A stretch of 64,000 nucleotides of DNA from Nitriliruptoraceae bacterium (lineage in GTDB: Bacteria; Actinomycetota; Nitriliruptoria; Nitriliruptorales; Nitriliruptoraceae): assembly GCA_003565155.1 (NCBI GenBank), contig PXDB01000043.1, forward strand, positions 1 through 64,000. Direction: 5' to 3'. Positions 8,327 to 16,816 of this stretch are shown one piece after another. Below the pieces are notes generated by a model. That model was not told the DNA's origin and did no database searches. It was given only the letters and a program-made list of their open reading frames with translations. Position 1 is the first letter of the stretch, and each line of letters opens with the position of its first letter. Both the position numbers and the translations under genes were made by a program.

Positions 8327-9714
8327 GCGCCCGGCGGGTCGCGGTGATCGGCGCCGGGCTCACGGGCCTGGCCGCCGCCTGGCACCTGCGCGAGGACGCC
8401 GAGGTGGAGGTCTTCGAGGCCGAGACGCGCGCCGGCGGCCGGATCCGCACCATCGACCTGGACGACGGACCGCTCGACGTCGGTACGGAGGCCGTGCCCG
8501 GCCGCGAGCCGGCCGGTCCGGACCTGCTGGCGGCGCTCGGGTACGCGGCCGACGAGCTCGTCCACCCTGCCACCGACCGGCTGTACGTGTGGGTCGACGG
8601 CCGGCTGCGCCCCCTGCCGCAGCGCACGGTGTGCGGCGTCCCCACCGATCCGAAGGCGCTGGCGGCCAGCCGGGTGCTGTCCCCGGCTGACGTGGCCTTC
8701 GCCACCTCCGAGCCGGCGCGTCCCCGCCGCCAGGTGGCCGGCGACCGCAGCGTCGCCGACCTGGTGGGGGAGCGGTTCGGGCAGCGGGTGGTGACCCGTC
8801 TGGTGGAGCCCCTGCTCGGCCGCACGTACGCCGGGTCGGCGGCCCGCCTGTCGGCCCAGGCCACCCTGCCACCGGTGTGGGCGGCCGCTGCCGAGCACCG
8901 CTCCCTGCTGCGGGGCCTGGCCGCCCACCGTGCCCGCACCGCCGACCAGGACCGTCCGATGTCGGTCACCGTGCGCAGCGGGCTCGGCCGCGTGGTCGCG
9001 CGTCTGACCACCGCGCTCGGCCCCCGCCTGCACACCGCGACACCGGTGCGGGCGCTGGCGCCCCACGCCGCGGGCGTGCGCCTCCACCTCGACGACCGCA
9101 CCGAGGTGGTGGACGCCGTCGTCCTGGCGGTCCCTCCGGCCGTCGCGGCCGTGCTGCTCTCCTCCGGATGGCCGGCCGTGGCCCGGGAGCTGGCGGGGAT
9201 CCGTGCGGCGTCGGTCGGCGTGATCGCCCTGGCCTACGACCCCGCCGACGCGGACGCGGTGCCGGCCGGCAGCGGGGTCCTCGTCCCCCGGGACCAGGGG
9301 CGGCTGCTCACGGAGGTGGCGATCTCGGCCCGCAGGTGGCCGCACCTGGCGGACCGCGACCGGTTCGTGCTGCGGGCCTCGGTGGGCCGGATCGACGACC
9401 CGCACGCGCTGGCGCTGGACGACGACGTGCTGGCCGAACGCGTCGACGCCGAGGTGCGACGCTGCCTCGGGCTGCGCGCACCCGCCCGGGAGCGGGTGGT
9501 GGTCCGCTGGCCCCACGCCTTGCCGCAGTACGACGTCGGGCATCACGCCCGCCTCGACCGCATCCGCCACCTGCTCGAGCAGGGCCCGCACGGCATCCAC
9601 CTCGGTGGCGCCGGCCTCGACGGCGTCGGGCTGGACGCCCGGGCTGCGGACGCGGTACGGCTGGCCGACGCCGTGCGCTGGGACCTGCGTCATCGCACGG
9701 AGGTGGGCGTGTGA
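8323..9714 (+). CDS. hemY: Protoporphyrinogen/coproporphyrinogen III oxidase
   Basis: An FAD-dependent oxidase that removes six electrons from a porphyrinogen. In actinobacteria the usual substrate is coproporphyrinogen III on the coproporphyrin-dependent heme route (enzyme also called CgoX). The N-terminal dinucleotide fold VAVIGAGLTGLAAAWHL is followed by the GG motif RAGGRIRT; the C-terminal FAD-contact region includes IHLGGAGLDGVGLD. Length 463 is normal. The GTG start overlaps the previous gene by GTGA, and the stop overlaps the histidine phosphatase, so three genes form a coupled operon. No other heme genes are in the window. Confidence 0.88.
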   Translation: MSARRVAVIGAGLTGLAAAWHLREDAEVEVFEAETRAGGRIRTIDLDDGPLDVGTEAVPGREPAGPDLLAALGYAADELVHPATDRLYVWVDGRLRPLPQRTVCGVPTDPKALAASRVLSPADVAFATSEPARPRRQVAGDRSVADLVGERFGQRVVTRLVEPLLGRTYAGSAARLSAQATLPPVWAAAAEHRSLLRGLAAHRARTADQDRPMSVTVRSGLGRVVARLTTALGPRLHTATPVRALAPHAAGVRLHLDDRTEVVDAVVLAVPPAVAAVLLSSGWPAVARELAGIRAASVGVIALAYDPADADAVPAGSGVLVPRDQGRLLTEVAISARRWPHLADRDRFVLRASVGRIDDPHALALDDDVLAERVDAEVRRCLGLRAPARERVVVRWPHALPQYDVGHHARLDRIRHLLEQGPHGIHLGGAGLDGVGLDARAADAVRLADAVRWDLRHRTEVGV

Positions 9715-10289
9715 GCCTGCCCGCCACGGTGCTGCTGGTCCGCCACGCCTGGGCGGGGGAGCGGGGCAGCGTCGCCGATGACCGGGCGCGTCCCCTGGAC
9801 GCACGTGGTCGCCGTCAGGCCGCGGCGCTGCCGGGCCATGTGGATGCCGCTCTCGTCGAGCGTGGGCGGACCCGGCTGTCGGCGTGCGCCGCCGCCGGTG
9901 CCCTGGTGCTGTGCGCCAGCCCCTTCCTGCGGTGCGTCGACACCCTGGTGCCCCTGGCCAGCGCGACGGGGGTGGGCATCGTCGAGGACGAGCGGTTCGC
10001 GGAGACCGGCCCCACCACCCGCTCCACCGACGGCTGGCCCGACGCGGCGGAGCTCGGGGCCCGCGCGGAGCTCGGGCTGCGGGCGGCCGGCGCCGGGCTG
10101 CCCGCCGACGGCACCCTGGTGGTCAGCGCCCACGGCGAGGTCCTGCCGGCCCTGGTCGCCGTCCTGGTCGGCCGGGGGGTGCTGGACCCACCGGCGGCGG
10201 ACCTGACCGCCAAGGCGATGCCCAAGGGCGCCACCTGGCTGGTCACCCCGACCGAACGCCGCCTGGAGGTCCTCCCGGCGCCCGCGTGA
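9711..10289 (+). CDS. Histidine phosphatase (SixA/phosphoglycerate mutase-like)
   Basis: A 192-residue branch-1 histidine phosphatase. The phospho-accepting histidine is in LLVRHAWAG at the very N-terminus, the second Arg in the CASPFLRC region, and the distal catalytic His in VVSAHGEVLP. RHAWAG is typical of SixA-like proteins rather than glycolytic mutases. The ORF track runs it from 8877, but GTG 9711 has GGAGG nearby and overlaps the hemY TGA by GTGA. The substrate cannot be inferred; a link to heme synthesis rests only on operon context. Confidence 0.8.
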   Translation: MSLPATVLLVRHAWAGERGSVADDRARPLDARGRRQAAALPGHVDAALVERGRTRLSACAAAGALVLCASPFLRCVDTLVPLASATGVGIVEDERFAETGPTTRSTDGWPDAAELGARAELGLRAAGAGLPADGTLVVSAHGEVLPALVAVLVGRGVLDPPAADLTAKAMPKGATWLVTPTERRLEVLPAPA

Positions 10290-10301
10290 GGGCGCTGCTG
10301 G

Positions 10302-10991
10302 TCACTCCTGCACGGCAGCGAGGAGCTCCGGACCGTCGTTGCGCACGTTGTTGACCCGTGTGGAGATCGCCGTGGCCCGCAGCTCAGGCGGGCCGAGGGC
10401 GGCCACCGCGTCCAGCAGATGCGGCGCGTCGTCGGCGTCAGCACCTGCCCACTCGTCCCACAGCTGGCGCGGCAGCATGACCGGCATGCGGTGATGGAGG
10501 TCGGCCATTGCGCCCTTGGCCTCCGTGGTCACGATGGCGGTGGAGAACACCGGCGGGGCGTCCGCGTCCTCGCGGTCCCGCCAGGAGGTCCAGATGCCGG
10601 CGAAGACCAGCGGCTCGCCGTCCGGGTCCGCGAGGTGGAAGGGCTGCTTCGGTCCGGTGTCGGTGGCATCCCGCCACTCGTAGAAGCCGTCCGCCGGGAT
10701 CAGGCACCGACGGTGCGCGAAGCTCTGGGCGAACATCCGCGAGGTGGCCACGGTCTCCACCCGGGCGTTGATCGGCTGCCGCCCCCCGCGCAGGCTCTTG
10801 GCCCACGGTGGGACGAAGCCCCACCTCAGGCTGCCGAGCCGTCGGCGACCCTCATGGCTGATCGCCGCGTAGATCTCCATCGACGGGGCGACGTTGTAGC
10901 GCCGCGGCAGCGGCTCGGTCGCGACCTCGTCCACGGCGAGGTGGGTGGCGAGGTCGTCGAGGTTCGACAGGGAGAGGAAACGGCCGCACAT
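10302..10991 (-). CDS. SOS response-associated peptidase (SRAP/YedK/HMCES family)
   Basis: Caps abasic sites in single-stranded DNA through a thiazolidine link with its N-terminal cysteine. The chemistry needs Cys as residue 2, which decides the start: ATG 10991 gives MCGRF, whereas the tracked GTG at 11000 would bury it. Other conserved residues are present: NVAPS, INARVET, the Glu in DGFYEWRD and the His in DLHHRMPVML. The 229 residues match the family. It is convergent with the histidine phosphatase gene and divergent from the acidic repeat protein. A short inverted repeat lies just upstream, but no obvious SOS box. Confidence 0.92.
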   Translation of the reverse strand: MCGRFLSLSNLDDLATHLAVDEVATEPLPRRYNVAPSMEIYAAISHEGRRRLGSLRWGFVPPWAKSLRGGRQPINARVETVATSRMFAQSFAHRRCLIPADGFYEWRDATDTGPKQPFHLADPDGEPLVFAGIWTSWRDREDADAPPVFSTAIVTTEAKGAMADLHHRMPVMLPRQLWDEWAGADADDAPHLLDAVAALGPPELRATAISTRVNNVRNDGPELLAAVQE

Positions 10992-11006
10992 ATCGGGCAC
11001 CCTATC

Positions 11007-11020
11007 GGTCGGTCCCGACC
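11007..11020. promoter_or_regulatory. Short inverted repeat between divergent genes
   Basis: GGTCGG-TC-CCGACC is a perfect 6-bp inverted repeat 16 bases upstream of the SRAP start, in the 133-bp divergent spacer. Its position suits an operator, but a GC-rich 14-mer like this may arise by chance in such DNA. It does not resemble the actinobacterial LexA box. Confidence 0.25.
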
Positions 11021-11124
11021 TGTAGGCAGAGAGGGCGCTACCGCCTATCGTGACGGTGCGCGGTCACGTCCGGCACCGGCAGAGCCCTCAGCCGTCGCCG
11101 TTCGTCCGGTCAGGAGGAAGGTCC

Positions 11125-12366
11125 GTGTCGCAGCAGGCCCGCGAAGCCGCACACCGCATCGTGGCGGAGGTCTTCGGGTCCCCGGCAGCGCCGACCGGGG
11201 CGACGGAGACCAGCGCGCGACCTGCCGGCAGCGACGCTTCCCCGGAGCCGACGGCTGGTACGGACGACGCCCCGGGGCAGGACCAGCCCGCAGCCCGGCG
11301 GGCCCGGGAGCTGGTGGCCGGGGTCTTCGACCCGCAGGCCGGCGCGGAGACACCGGCGGAGGCGGCGTCCGCCCCGACGCCTGCGCCCGCCGCGATCGCG
11401 GCGTCCGACCCGGCGGCGGCGTCCGCCCCGCCCGCGGAGCTGAGCGCCGCCCAGGCGCGGGCCCGGGCCCTGGTCGAGGAGGCCGCAGCCGCGCTGGAGG
11501 AGCGGCGCACCGAGGGGGACGCACGCGGCGCAGCGGCCCGCGACGACGCCACGGTGACCGAGCCGGATGCGCCCCCGGCCGACGACGTCGGGTCCGACGC
11601 GGACGCACCCCCGACCGACGCGGCCGTCACCGAGCCGGACGCGCCCCCGGCCGACGACGCCGGGTCCGACGCGGATGCGACCCCGGCCGACGATGCCGAG
11701 ACCGACACGGACGCACCCCCGGCCGACGATGCCGAGATCGACGCGGATGTCCCGCCCGCCGTCGATGCCGAGATCGACGCGGATGCGACCCCGGCCGACG
11801 CAGCCGTTCCCGAGCCGGATGCGCTGCCGACGCCCGACGAGCCGCTGGACACCCCCGCTGACCCGGTGGAGCGCCCGCCGGCCACGGCCGCGCCGACGGG
11901 TGCCGCGGATGAAGCGCCGCAGCTGTTCGCGCCCCGGCCGACGGAGACCGACGCCGAGGACCATCTCTTCGCCACCATCCCCTCGCCGAGACCGCCGGCA
12001 CCAGCGGATCACGACGACCTGCCCGCCTCCCTCGAGGAGGACGTGGAGGGGCCCCCACCCCCGCCAGCCCACGAGGTGTTCGTGCCCGCGCCGCCCGTGC
12101 CCCCCACCCCGGCCGCCGCGCCACCGCGGTCCGATCTGGCCGCCCGCATGGTGTCCGAGGTGATCGAGGAGCGGGCGCACACCGGTGCAGCCGTTGCCGC
12201 GGGACGCTCGCCCGCGGTGGACGAGCAGCCCACCGAGGCGTTCGACGACGAGCCGAGTGCCGGTGTCCTGCGGTGGCTGCTGGCCACCGCGGTGGGTGCG
12301 GTGATCCTCGCGTTCCTGCTACCGCTGACGGTGGCGGCGATCCGGGACCTGATGGGCGTGTCCTGA
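11125..12366 (+). CDS. Acidic repetitive protein with C-terminal membrane anchor
   Basis: A 413-residue protein of no family I recognise. GTG 11125 is preceded by AGGAGGAAG, a better start than the tracked 11050. Most of the chain is low-complexity Ala/Pro/Asp/Glu and probably disordered, ending in one transmembrane segment near residues 380-403 (WLLATAVGAVILAFLLPL) with a very short tail: a tail-anchored topology with the bulk predicted cytoplasmic. Four short amphipathic stretches look like degenerate copies of one motif: AAHRIVAEVFG, RARELVAGVFD, RARALVEEAAA and LAARMVSEVIE. A central block repeats PDAPPADD/SDADA-type units. It may be a scaffold, which is inference. Its 3' end overlaps the convergent GNAT gene by 48 bases. 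Confidence 0.75.
   Translation: MSQQAREAAHRIVAEVFGSPAAPTGATETSARPAGSDASPEPTAGTDDAPGQDQPAARRARELVAGVFDPQAGAETPAEAASAPTPAPAAIAASDPAAASAPPAELSAAQARARALVEEAAAALEERRTEGDARGAAARDDATVTEPDAPPADDVGSDADAPPTDAAVTEPDAPPADDAGSDADATPADDAETDTDAPPADDAEIDADVPPAVDAEIDADATPADAAVPEPDALPTPDEPLDTPADPVERPPATAAPTGAADEAPQLFAPRPTETDAEDHLFATIPSPRPPAPADHDDLPASLEEDVEGPPPPPAHEVFVPAPPVPPTPAAAPPRSDLAARMVSEVIEERAHTGAAVAAGRSPAVDEQPTEAFDDEPSAGVLRWLLATAVGAVILAFLLPLTVAAIRDLMGVS
11541..11830 (+). repeat. In-frame degenerate tandem repeats of the acidic protein
   Basis: Successive 30-45-base units encode variants of EPDAPPADDVGSDADAPP. They share the backbone cc-ggccgacga-gc but differ at many positions, so they look like old rather than recent duplications. 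They encode only Asp, Ala, Pro, Glu, Thr, Ser, Val, Gly and Ile. Confidence 0.7.
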
Positions 12367-12984
12367 CGGTTCCTCCGACGGCCACCAGACGTCCTCGAAC
12401 CAGGGGATCTGCTCCGGGATGGCGCCGGGGGCAGGGAAGCGTGCGGGCGCCGCGTCGGTGAGGTCGTAGGTCATCACGTAGCCGACGCCGCTGGGGAAGC
12501 GCAGGTCGAGGTCCGGGCGGCGCTCGAACCCCAACCCCTCGTACAGCCGGTGCGCACGACGCATCCACGCCATCGTGACGATCACGATCCGGTGCCGGCC
12601 GTGGGTACGGGCCGCGGCGATGCACGCCTCCACCAGGGCACGCCCCACCCCGTGCCCCTCGGCGGCGGGGTCCACGGCGAGGACCCGGAAGCTGGCGTCG
12701 CCCTCCGGCTCCGGGCGGCTCTCCCACTCCCGGTCCCCGGGGAGGACGAAGGTCACCGTGCCCACGACCTCGCCGTCGAGTTCGGCCACGAGCAGTGCCG
12801 TGCACCCGTCGATGCGGTGCATCGGGTCGGCCAGGGCCGCGCGGTACGGCCCCTCGATGCGCCCGTAGGTGTCGTAGCCGTCCAGGGTGAGCTGCCCGAC
12901 CCGGGCCGCGTCGTCGGGGGTGAAGGGCCGCACGTGCACGTGGCCGCTGGCGGTGCCGGCGTGGGTGTGGGAGGAGACCGTCAT
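12319..12984 (-). CDS. GNAT family N-acetyltransferase
   Basis: A 221-residue acyl-CoA-dependent N-acetyltransferase of unknown substrate. Motif A reads FRVLAVDPAAEGHGVGRALVEACI, containing the acetyl-CoA pyrophosphate loop (Q/R)xxGxG/A in the form EGHGVGRA. The YEGLGFER segment near residue 155 is the usual motif B ending. The start ATG has only a weak ribosome site. It follows the tandem acyl-CoA dehydrogenase on the same strand after 34 bases, so cotranscription is possible. The last 16 codons are antisense to the end of the acidic protein gene. Confidence 0.82.
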   Translation of the reverse strand: MTVSSHTHAGTASGHVHVRPFTPDDAARVGQLTLDGYDTYGRIEGPYRAALADPMHRIDGCTALLVAELDGEVVGTVTFVLPGDREWESRPEPEGDASFRVLAVDPAAEGHGVGRALVEACIAAARTHGRHRIVIVTMAWMRRAHRLYEGLGFERRPDLDLRFPSGVGYVMTYDLTDAAPARFPAPGAIPEQIPWFEDVWWPSEEPSGHAHQVPDRRHRQR

Positions 12985-13018
12985 GGCCGTCAGGGTAGGA
13001 AAGCGCGGGGGCGGCGTC

Positions 13019-15448
13019 TCACAGCAGCTTGGCGATGAGCTGGCGCATGATCTCGTCGGTGCCGCCGCCGATCGGGCCCAACCGGGCGTCCCGCCAGGCG
13101 CGCTGGATCGGGTACTCCAGCATGTAGCCGGCGCCGCCGTGGATCTGCACGCCCTCGTCGGCGACCTCGAACGCCAGCCGCTGGGTCACCAGCTTGGCCA
13201 TCGCCGCGGTCCGCACGATCGCGCTGCCATCCACCTCCTCGCCCTGCTCCTGGGCGACGAGCAACCGTAGGCCCTGGTAGGTGAGGGAGCGTGCCGCCTC
13301 GATGCGGGTGGCGAGGTCCGCGAAGCGGTGACGCCACACCTGGAAGGTGCCGATCGGCCGGCCGAACGCCTCCCGGTCGCGGCCGTAGGTCATCGCCAGC
13401 TCCAGGGTGCGTTCCGCCGCGGCCACGGCACCGAGCGCGAGCACGAGCCGCTCCCACGCGAACGCCGAGGTGATGTGCCCGAAGCCGGTGCCGATCCCGC
13501 CGAGGCGGCGGTCGTCACCGACCCGGACGCCGTCGAAGGCCAGCTCACCGGTGTGCGAGGCCCACCAGCCGAGCATCCGTAGCCGTCTGCGGGACAGGCC
13601 GGCGGCGTCGCCGTCGACGACGAACAGCGTCAACTGCGCGTGGGGGGCCTGCCCCGGCGCCCCGTCCTCCGGCGCGACCTTCGCGGCGACGACGAGGTGG
13701 TCCGCCCACGGCCCGTTCGTGATGAACACCTTCTCACCGTCGATCCGCCACCCGTCACCGTCCGGGCGTGCCCGCGTGCTGATGCCGGCGACATCGCTGC
13801 CGGCCCCGGGCTCGGTGATGGCCAGCGCACCGATGCGTTCGCCGGAGACCAGGCCGGGCAGGAACCGCCGGCGTTGCGCATCGGTGCCGGCGGACTGGAT
13901 GTAGGTGCCGGCCAGGTCGGTGCTGGCGCCGAGGTCGGCGGCCAACCCGCCGCTGAGCGCGCGCGCCAACTCCTCGACCCACACGGCCTGCGCCCGCACG
14001 TCCGGACCGGAGCCGCCGACGTCGGCCGGGAAGCGCAGGCCGAGGAACCCGGCGGCGCCGACCTCGCGGAACAGCTCGCGAGGGAACTCGCCGGCGCGCT
14101 CCCACTCCTCCACGTTGGGGAGGATGCGGTCGGCGACGAAGGCCCGCGCGCTGGTCCGCAGCGCGTCGTGGTGCGCCTCGAACACCGGCAGCGCCGGGTC
14201 CGTCGCCGCGGTCGGGCTCGCCCGTCCGGGTGCGGCCACCTCGGCGGAGCGTTCGGTGGCAGCGGGTGGCGCCAGCCCACCGGCGGTTCCCCGCCGGGCG
14301 TCGAGGTGCTTGGCGATGATCTCGCGCTGGACCTCGTCGGCGCCACCACCGATCCGGTTGAGGCGGCTGTCCCGCCAGGCCCGGGCGATGCCGAACTCCT
14401 CCGCGTAGCCGTAGCCGCCGTGGAGCTGGAGCACCTCGTCGGCCACCTCGAAGCTGCAGCGCGCCGCGGCGAGCTTGCACATCGCGATGCGTTCGGTGGG
14501 GTAGTGGCCCCGGTTCCACGCGTCGCAGGTGTCGTACACCAGGGCGCGGACCGCGGCGATGCGGGTGGCCATGTCCGCCAGGCGGTGCTGGGTGACCTGG
14601 AAGCCGGCCAGGGGCCGCCCGAACGCCTGCCGGTCGCGGGTGTAGTCCACCGCCCGGTCGTAGAGCACCTGTGCCGAGGCCACGGAGCTGATCGCGGCGA
14701 TGAGCCGTTCGCCCTGGAGCTGCCACATGATCTGGCTGAACCCCCGGTGCAGCTCCCCGAGCAGCGCACCCGCCGGTACCCGGACACCGTCGAGGTGGAG
14801 GAGTGCGGTGTCGGAGGCCCGCATCCCCACCTTGTCGAGGGTGCCCGCCACCTCGAAGCCGTCGAGATCGGTGTCGACCAGGAACAGCGACAGCCCACCC
14901 CAGGGGTCCTCGGGCGTGGCATCGGCGGTCCGCACCACCATGGTCACGAAGTCGGCGCGGACCCCGTTGGTGATGTAGGTCTTCGCCCCGTCGATGACCC
15001 AGCCGTCACCGTCCCGACGGGCGCGGGTCCGCACCGCCCGCACGTCGGAGCCCGCGTCCGGTTCGCTGATGCCGATGGCGGCGACCTTCTCGCCGGCGAG
15101 CGCCGGGGCGAGGTAGTCGCGCCGCTGCTGTGCGGTGCCGAAGGCCAGGATGGGCGGTGTGGCCATGTCGGTCTGCACGGTGATGGCCATGGCCAGGGAC
15201 CCCGACCCCACCCGGGCCAGCTCCTCGGCGAGCACGACCGTCGACCAGTAGTCGCCTCCCTGCCCGCCCTCTTCCACCGGCACGGTGAGCCCGAGGAGTC
15301 CCTGCTCGCCGAAGCGTCGGAACACCTCGTCGTCCAACCACTCGTCGTCCTCCCAGCGCTGCACGTGGGGGGCGATCTGCTCGTCGAGGAACCGGCGCAC
15401 CGTGCGACGGAGGTGGTCGTGCTCCTCGGTGAAGGGGTCTGTTCGCAC
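13019..15448 (-). CDS. Tandem acyl-CoA dehydrogenase fusion (two complete ACAD modules)
   Basis: One 809-residue ORF holds two full acyl-CoA dehydrogenase modules joined by an Ala/Pro-rich linker of about 30 residues: module 1 about 1-375, module 2 about 405-809. Each retains the substrate/FAD loop (SEPDAGSDV; TEPGAGSDV), the middle-domain ITNG motif, the RDRxAFGRP helix and an LHGG/IHGG FAD-contact motif. Both end in GGG(A/T)DE rather than YEGT, so the usual catalytic Glu position is Gly. The base may lie on the alternative helix used by LCAD and isovaleryl-CoA dehydrogenases: module 2 has Glu in TLELAM, while module 1 has LYDRAV. GTG 15448 has GGGAGG eight bases upstream; the longer tracked start adds non-homologous residues. 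I recall mycobacterial FadE34 as a fused dehydrogenase precedent. Confidence 0.88.
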   Translation of the reverse strand: MRTDPFTEEHDHLRRTVRRFLDEQIAPHVQRWEDDEWLDDEVFRRFGEQGLLGLTVPVEEGGQGGDYWSTVVLAEELARVGSGSLAMAITVQTDMATPPILAFGTAQQRRDYLAPALAGEKVAAIGISEPDAGSDVRAVRTRARRDGDGWVIDGAKTYITNGVRADFVTMVVRTADATPEDPWGGLSLFLVDTDLDGFEVAGTLDKVGMRASDTALLHLDGVRVPAGALLGELHRGFSQIMWQLQGERLIAAISSVASAQVLYDRAVDYTRDRQAFGRPLAGFQVTQHRLADMATRIAAVRALVYDTCDAWNRGHYPTERIAMCKLAAARCSFEVADEVLQLHGGYGYAEEFGIARAWRDSRLNRIGGGADEVQREIIAKHLDARRGTAGGLAPPAATERSAEVAAPGRASPTAATDPALPVFEAHHDALRTSARAFVADRILPNVEEWERAGEFPRELFREVGAAGFLGLRFPADVGGSGPDVRAQAVWVEELARALSGGLAADLGASTDLAGTYIQSAGTDAQRRRFLPGLVSGERIGALAITEPGAGSDVAGISTRARPDGDGWRIDGEKVFITNGPWADHLVVAAKVAPEDGAPGQAPHAQLTLFVVDGDAAGLSRRRLRMLGWWASHTGELAFDGVRVGDDRRLGGIGTGFGHITSAFAWERLVLALGAVAAAERTLELAMTYGRDREAFGRPIGTFQVWRHRFADLATRIEAARSLTYQGLRLLVAQEQGEEVDGSAIVRTAAMAKLVTQRLAFEVADEGVQIHGGAGYMLEYPIQRAWRDARLGPIGGGTDEIMRQLIAKLL

Positions 15449-15564
15449 CGCGTCGGCCTCCCGGTGTCGACGGTGGCCTCCAGCAGCCTCCCGCGCCGAA
15501 CGCAGAACGATACTGACGCATCCGTTCCGGGCCGCCATCGCCGGCCACGGGCTGCGCGCGTCCG

Positions 15565-16191
15565 TCAGTCGTCGTCGCCGTGGGTGAGCTCGAGCTGCAG
15601 CAGTTCCTCGGCGTCGGACAGCAGTTCCTCGAGCAGCCCCATGCGCTGCGTGCAGCCGTCGAGGGCCAGCACCCGCTGTGCGTCGAAGGCCGTCAACGGG
15701 CTGAGCACCGCGGCCTGCCAGCAGGCGATCAGCTCATCGTCGGCCGCCTCGAAGGTCGCCGGCACGTTGTCCTGACCGAGCTCCGCCTGCAGGGCGAGCA
15801 CCCGCCGAAGGCGCGGCTCGAGGCTGGTGAACGCCTCGTGGGCCACCCCGCTCTCGTGCTCCTCTGGCAACGACTCCACCTCGGCCCTGGGGTAGGGGTC
15901 ATCGGGCAGCCACTGCTCGACCCGGATCCGCTCGGTACCGACCGCGATGACCAGCCACCGTTCGTCGTCCAACCGGTCGGCACGGACCACCTTCGCCACG
16001 GTGCCGACGTCGGTCCGCAGATCGCCGCCCCCGACCTCGTGACCCCGGGAGATGAGCACCACGCCGAACTCCCCGTCCCCGTCGAGGATGCGTTCGATCA
16101 TGGTGCGGTACCGCGGCTCGAAGATGTGGAGCGGCAGGACCATGTGGGGGAAGAGCACGGTCCCGAGGGGGAACATGGGCAGTTCACGCAC
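15565..16191 (-). CDS. Lon N-terminal (substrate-binding) domain protein
   Basis: A 208-residue stand-alone Lon-N/PUA-like domain without the AAA+ or protease parts. LPMFPLGTVLFPHMVLPLHIFEPRYRTMI is the diagnostic start of the LonSB fold, and FGVVLI and the VGTVAKV strand follow. GTG 16191 is chosen because it starts right before the domain and has GGAG upstream; the tracked extension to 16401 is low-complexity shadow. Such proteins are widespread; a role in substrate recognition for proteolysis is often proposed but not shown. It is divergent from the pterin dehydratase gene. Confidence 0.85.
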   Translation of the reverse strand: MRELPMFPLGTVLFPHMVLPLHIFEPRYRTMIERILDGDGEFGVVLISRGHEVGGGDLRTDVGTVAKVVRADRLDDERWLVIAVGTERIRVEQWLPDDPYPRAEVESLPEEHESGVAHEAFTSLEPRLRRVLALQAELGQDNVPATFEAADDELIACWQAAVLSPLTAFDAQRVLALDGCTQRMGLLEELLSDAEELLQLELTHGDDD

Positions 16192-16448
16192 GTGCGACTC
16201 CGGCCGTGGGGGGGCGTGGAGGTGTCGCGTCCGCCGGCCGTCCGGGCGAGCGTGACGGTCGAAGATAGCGACCGCGGGGTTCGCTCCCGCCACGGCGCTG
16301 GGTCGGTCGGGCCGGGGGTCGACCGGGCGACCCGCCCGCGGGGCGGCGTCGAAGTGGGGGCGAGGGTTCGCTCGTCGGCTGGTCATCGGTCGGCGTGCCA
16401 CCCGTTCCCGGCCCGTACGGTGGGCTGCACCGACGAACGGAGACCAAC
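16192..16448. other. 257-bp divergent spacer
   Basis: Lies between the LonSB and pterin dehydratase starts and should hold two divergent promoters. I see no inverted repeat or convincing promoter boxes; the 5' leader of the pterin gene ends in a GGAG ribosome site. Confidence 0.5.
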
Positions 16449-16727
16449 ATGGCAGTGCTCGACAACGACACCATCACGACCGCCCTCGAGGGGTTGCCCG
16501 GGTGGGAGCTCCACGGTGACGCGATCCGTCGGGAGTTCACCTTCGACGGCTTCCTGGACGCGGTCGCGTTCATCACCCGGCTGGCACCGCTCGCCGAGGA
16601 GGCGAACCACCACCCCGAGCTCACCAACGTCTACGCCACGGTGACGGTGGTGCTCACCACCCACGACGAGGGCGGCATCACCCAGAAGGACCTCGACCTC
16701 GCGGGGGCCATCAACGCCGTCGTCTGA
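16449..16727 (+). CDS. 4a-hydroxytetrahydrobiopterin (pterin-4a-carbinolamine) dehydratase
   Basis: Dehydrates pterin-4a-carbinolamine, recycling tetrahydropterin; in many bacteria the physiological need is unclear. At 92 residues it matches the DCoH/PhhB family length. The active-site signature is [13 protein letters not shown], followed by a strand ending THDEGGIT and an Asp, containing the two catalytic histidines. ATG 16449 follows GGAG at a suitable distance. No aromatic amino-acid hydroxylase is in the window. Confidence 0.9.
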   Translation: MAVLDNDTITTALEGLPGWELHGDAIRREFTFDGFLDAVAFITRLAPLAEEANHHPELTNVYATVTVVLTTHDEGGITQKDLDLAGAINAVV

Positions 16728-16816
16728 CCCGTCGTTCGACCCGTCGTCGGCGCTCGCGTCGCGCCGACGCCACTACGTTCCTGCCACGCACCGACGACGG
16801 GATGTGGGAGGGCCAC

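Noticed and set aside
10992-11124. LexA box upstream of the SRAP gene
   Set aside because: The only symmetric element, GGTCGG-TC-CCGACC, lacks the GAAC/GTTC half-sites of actinobacterial SOS boxes.
13640-15775. 711-residue plus-strand ORF
   Set aside because: Shadow of the double acyl-CoA dehydrogenase on the minus strand.
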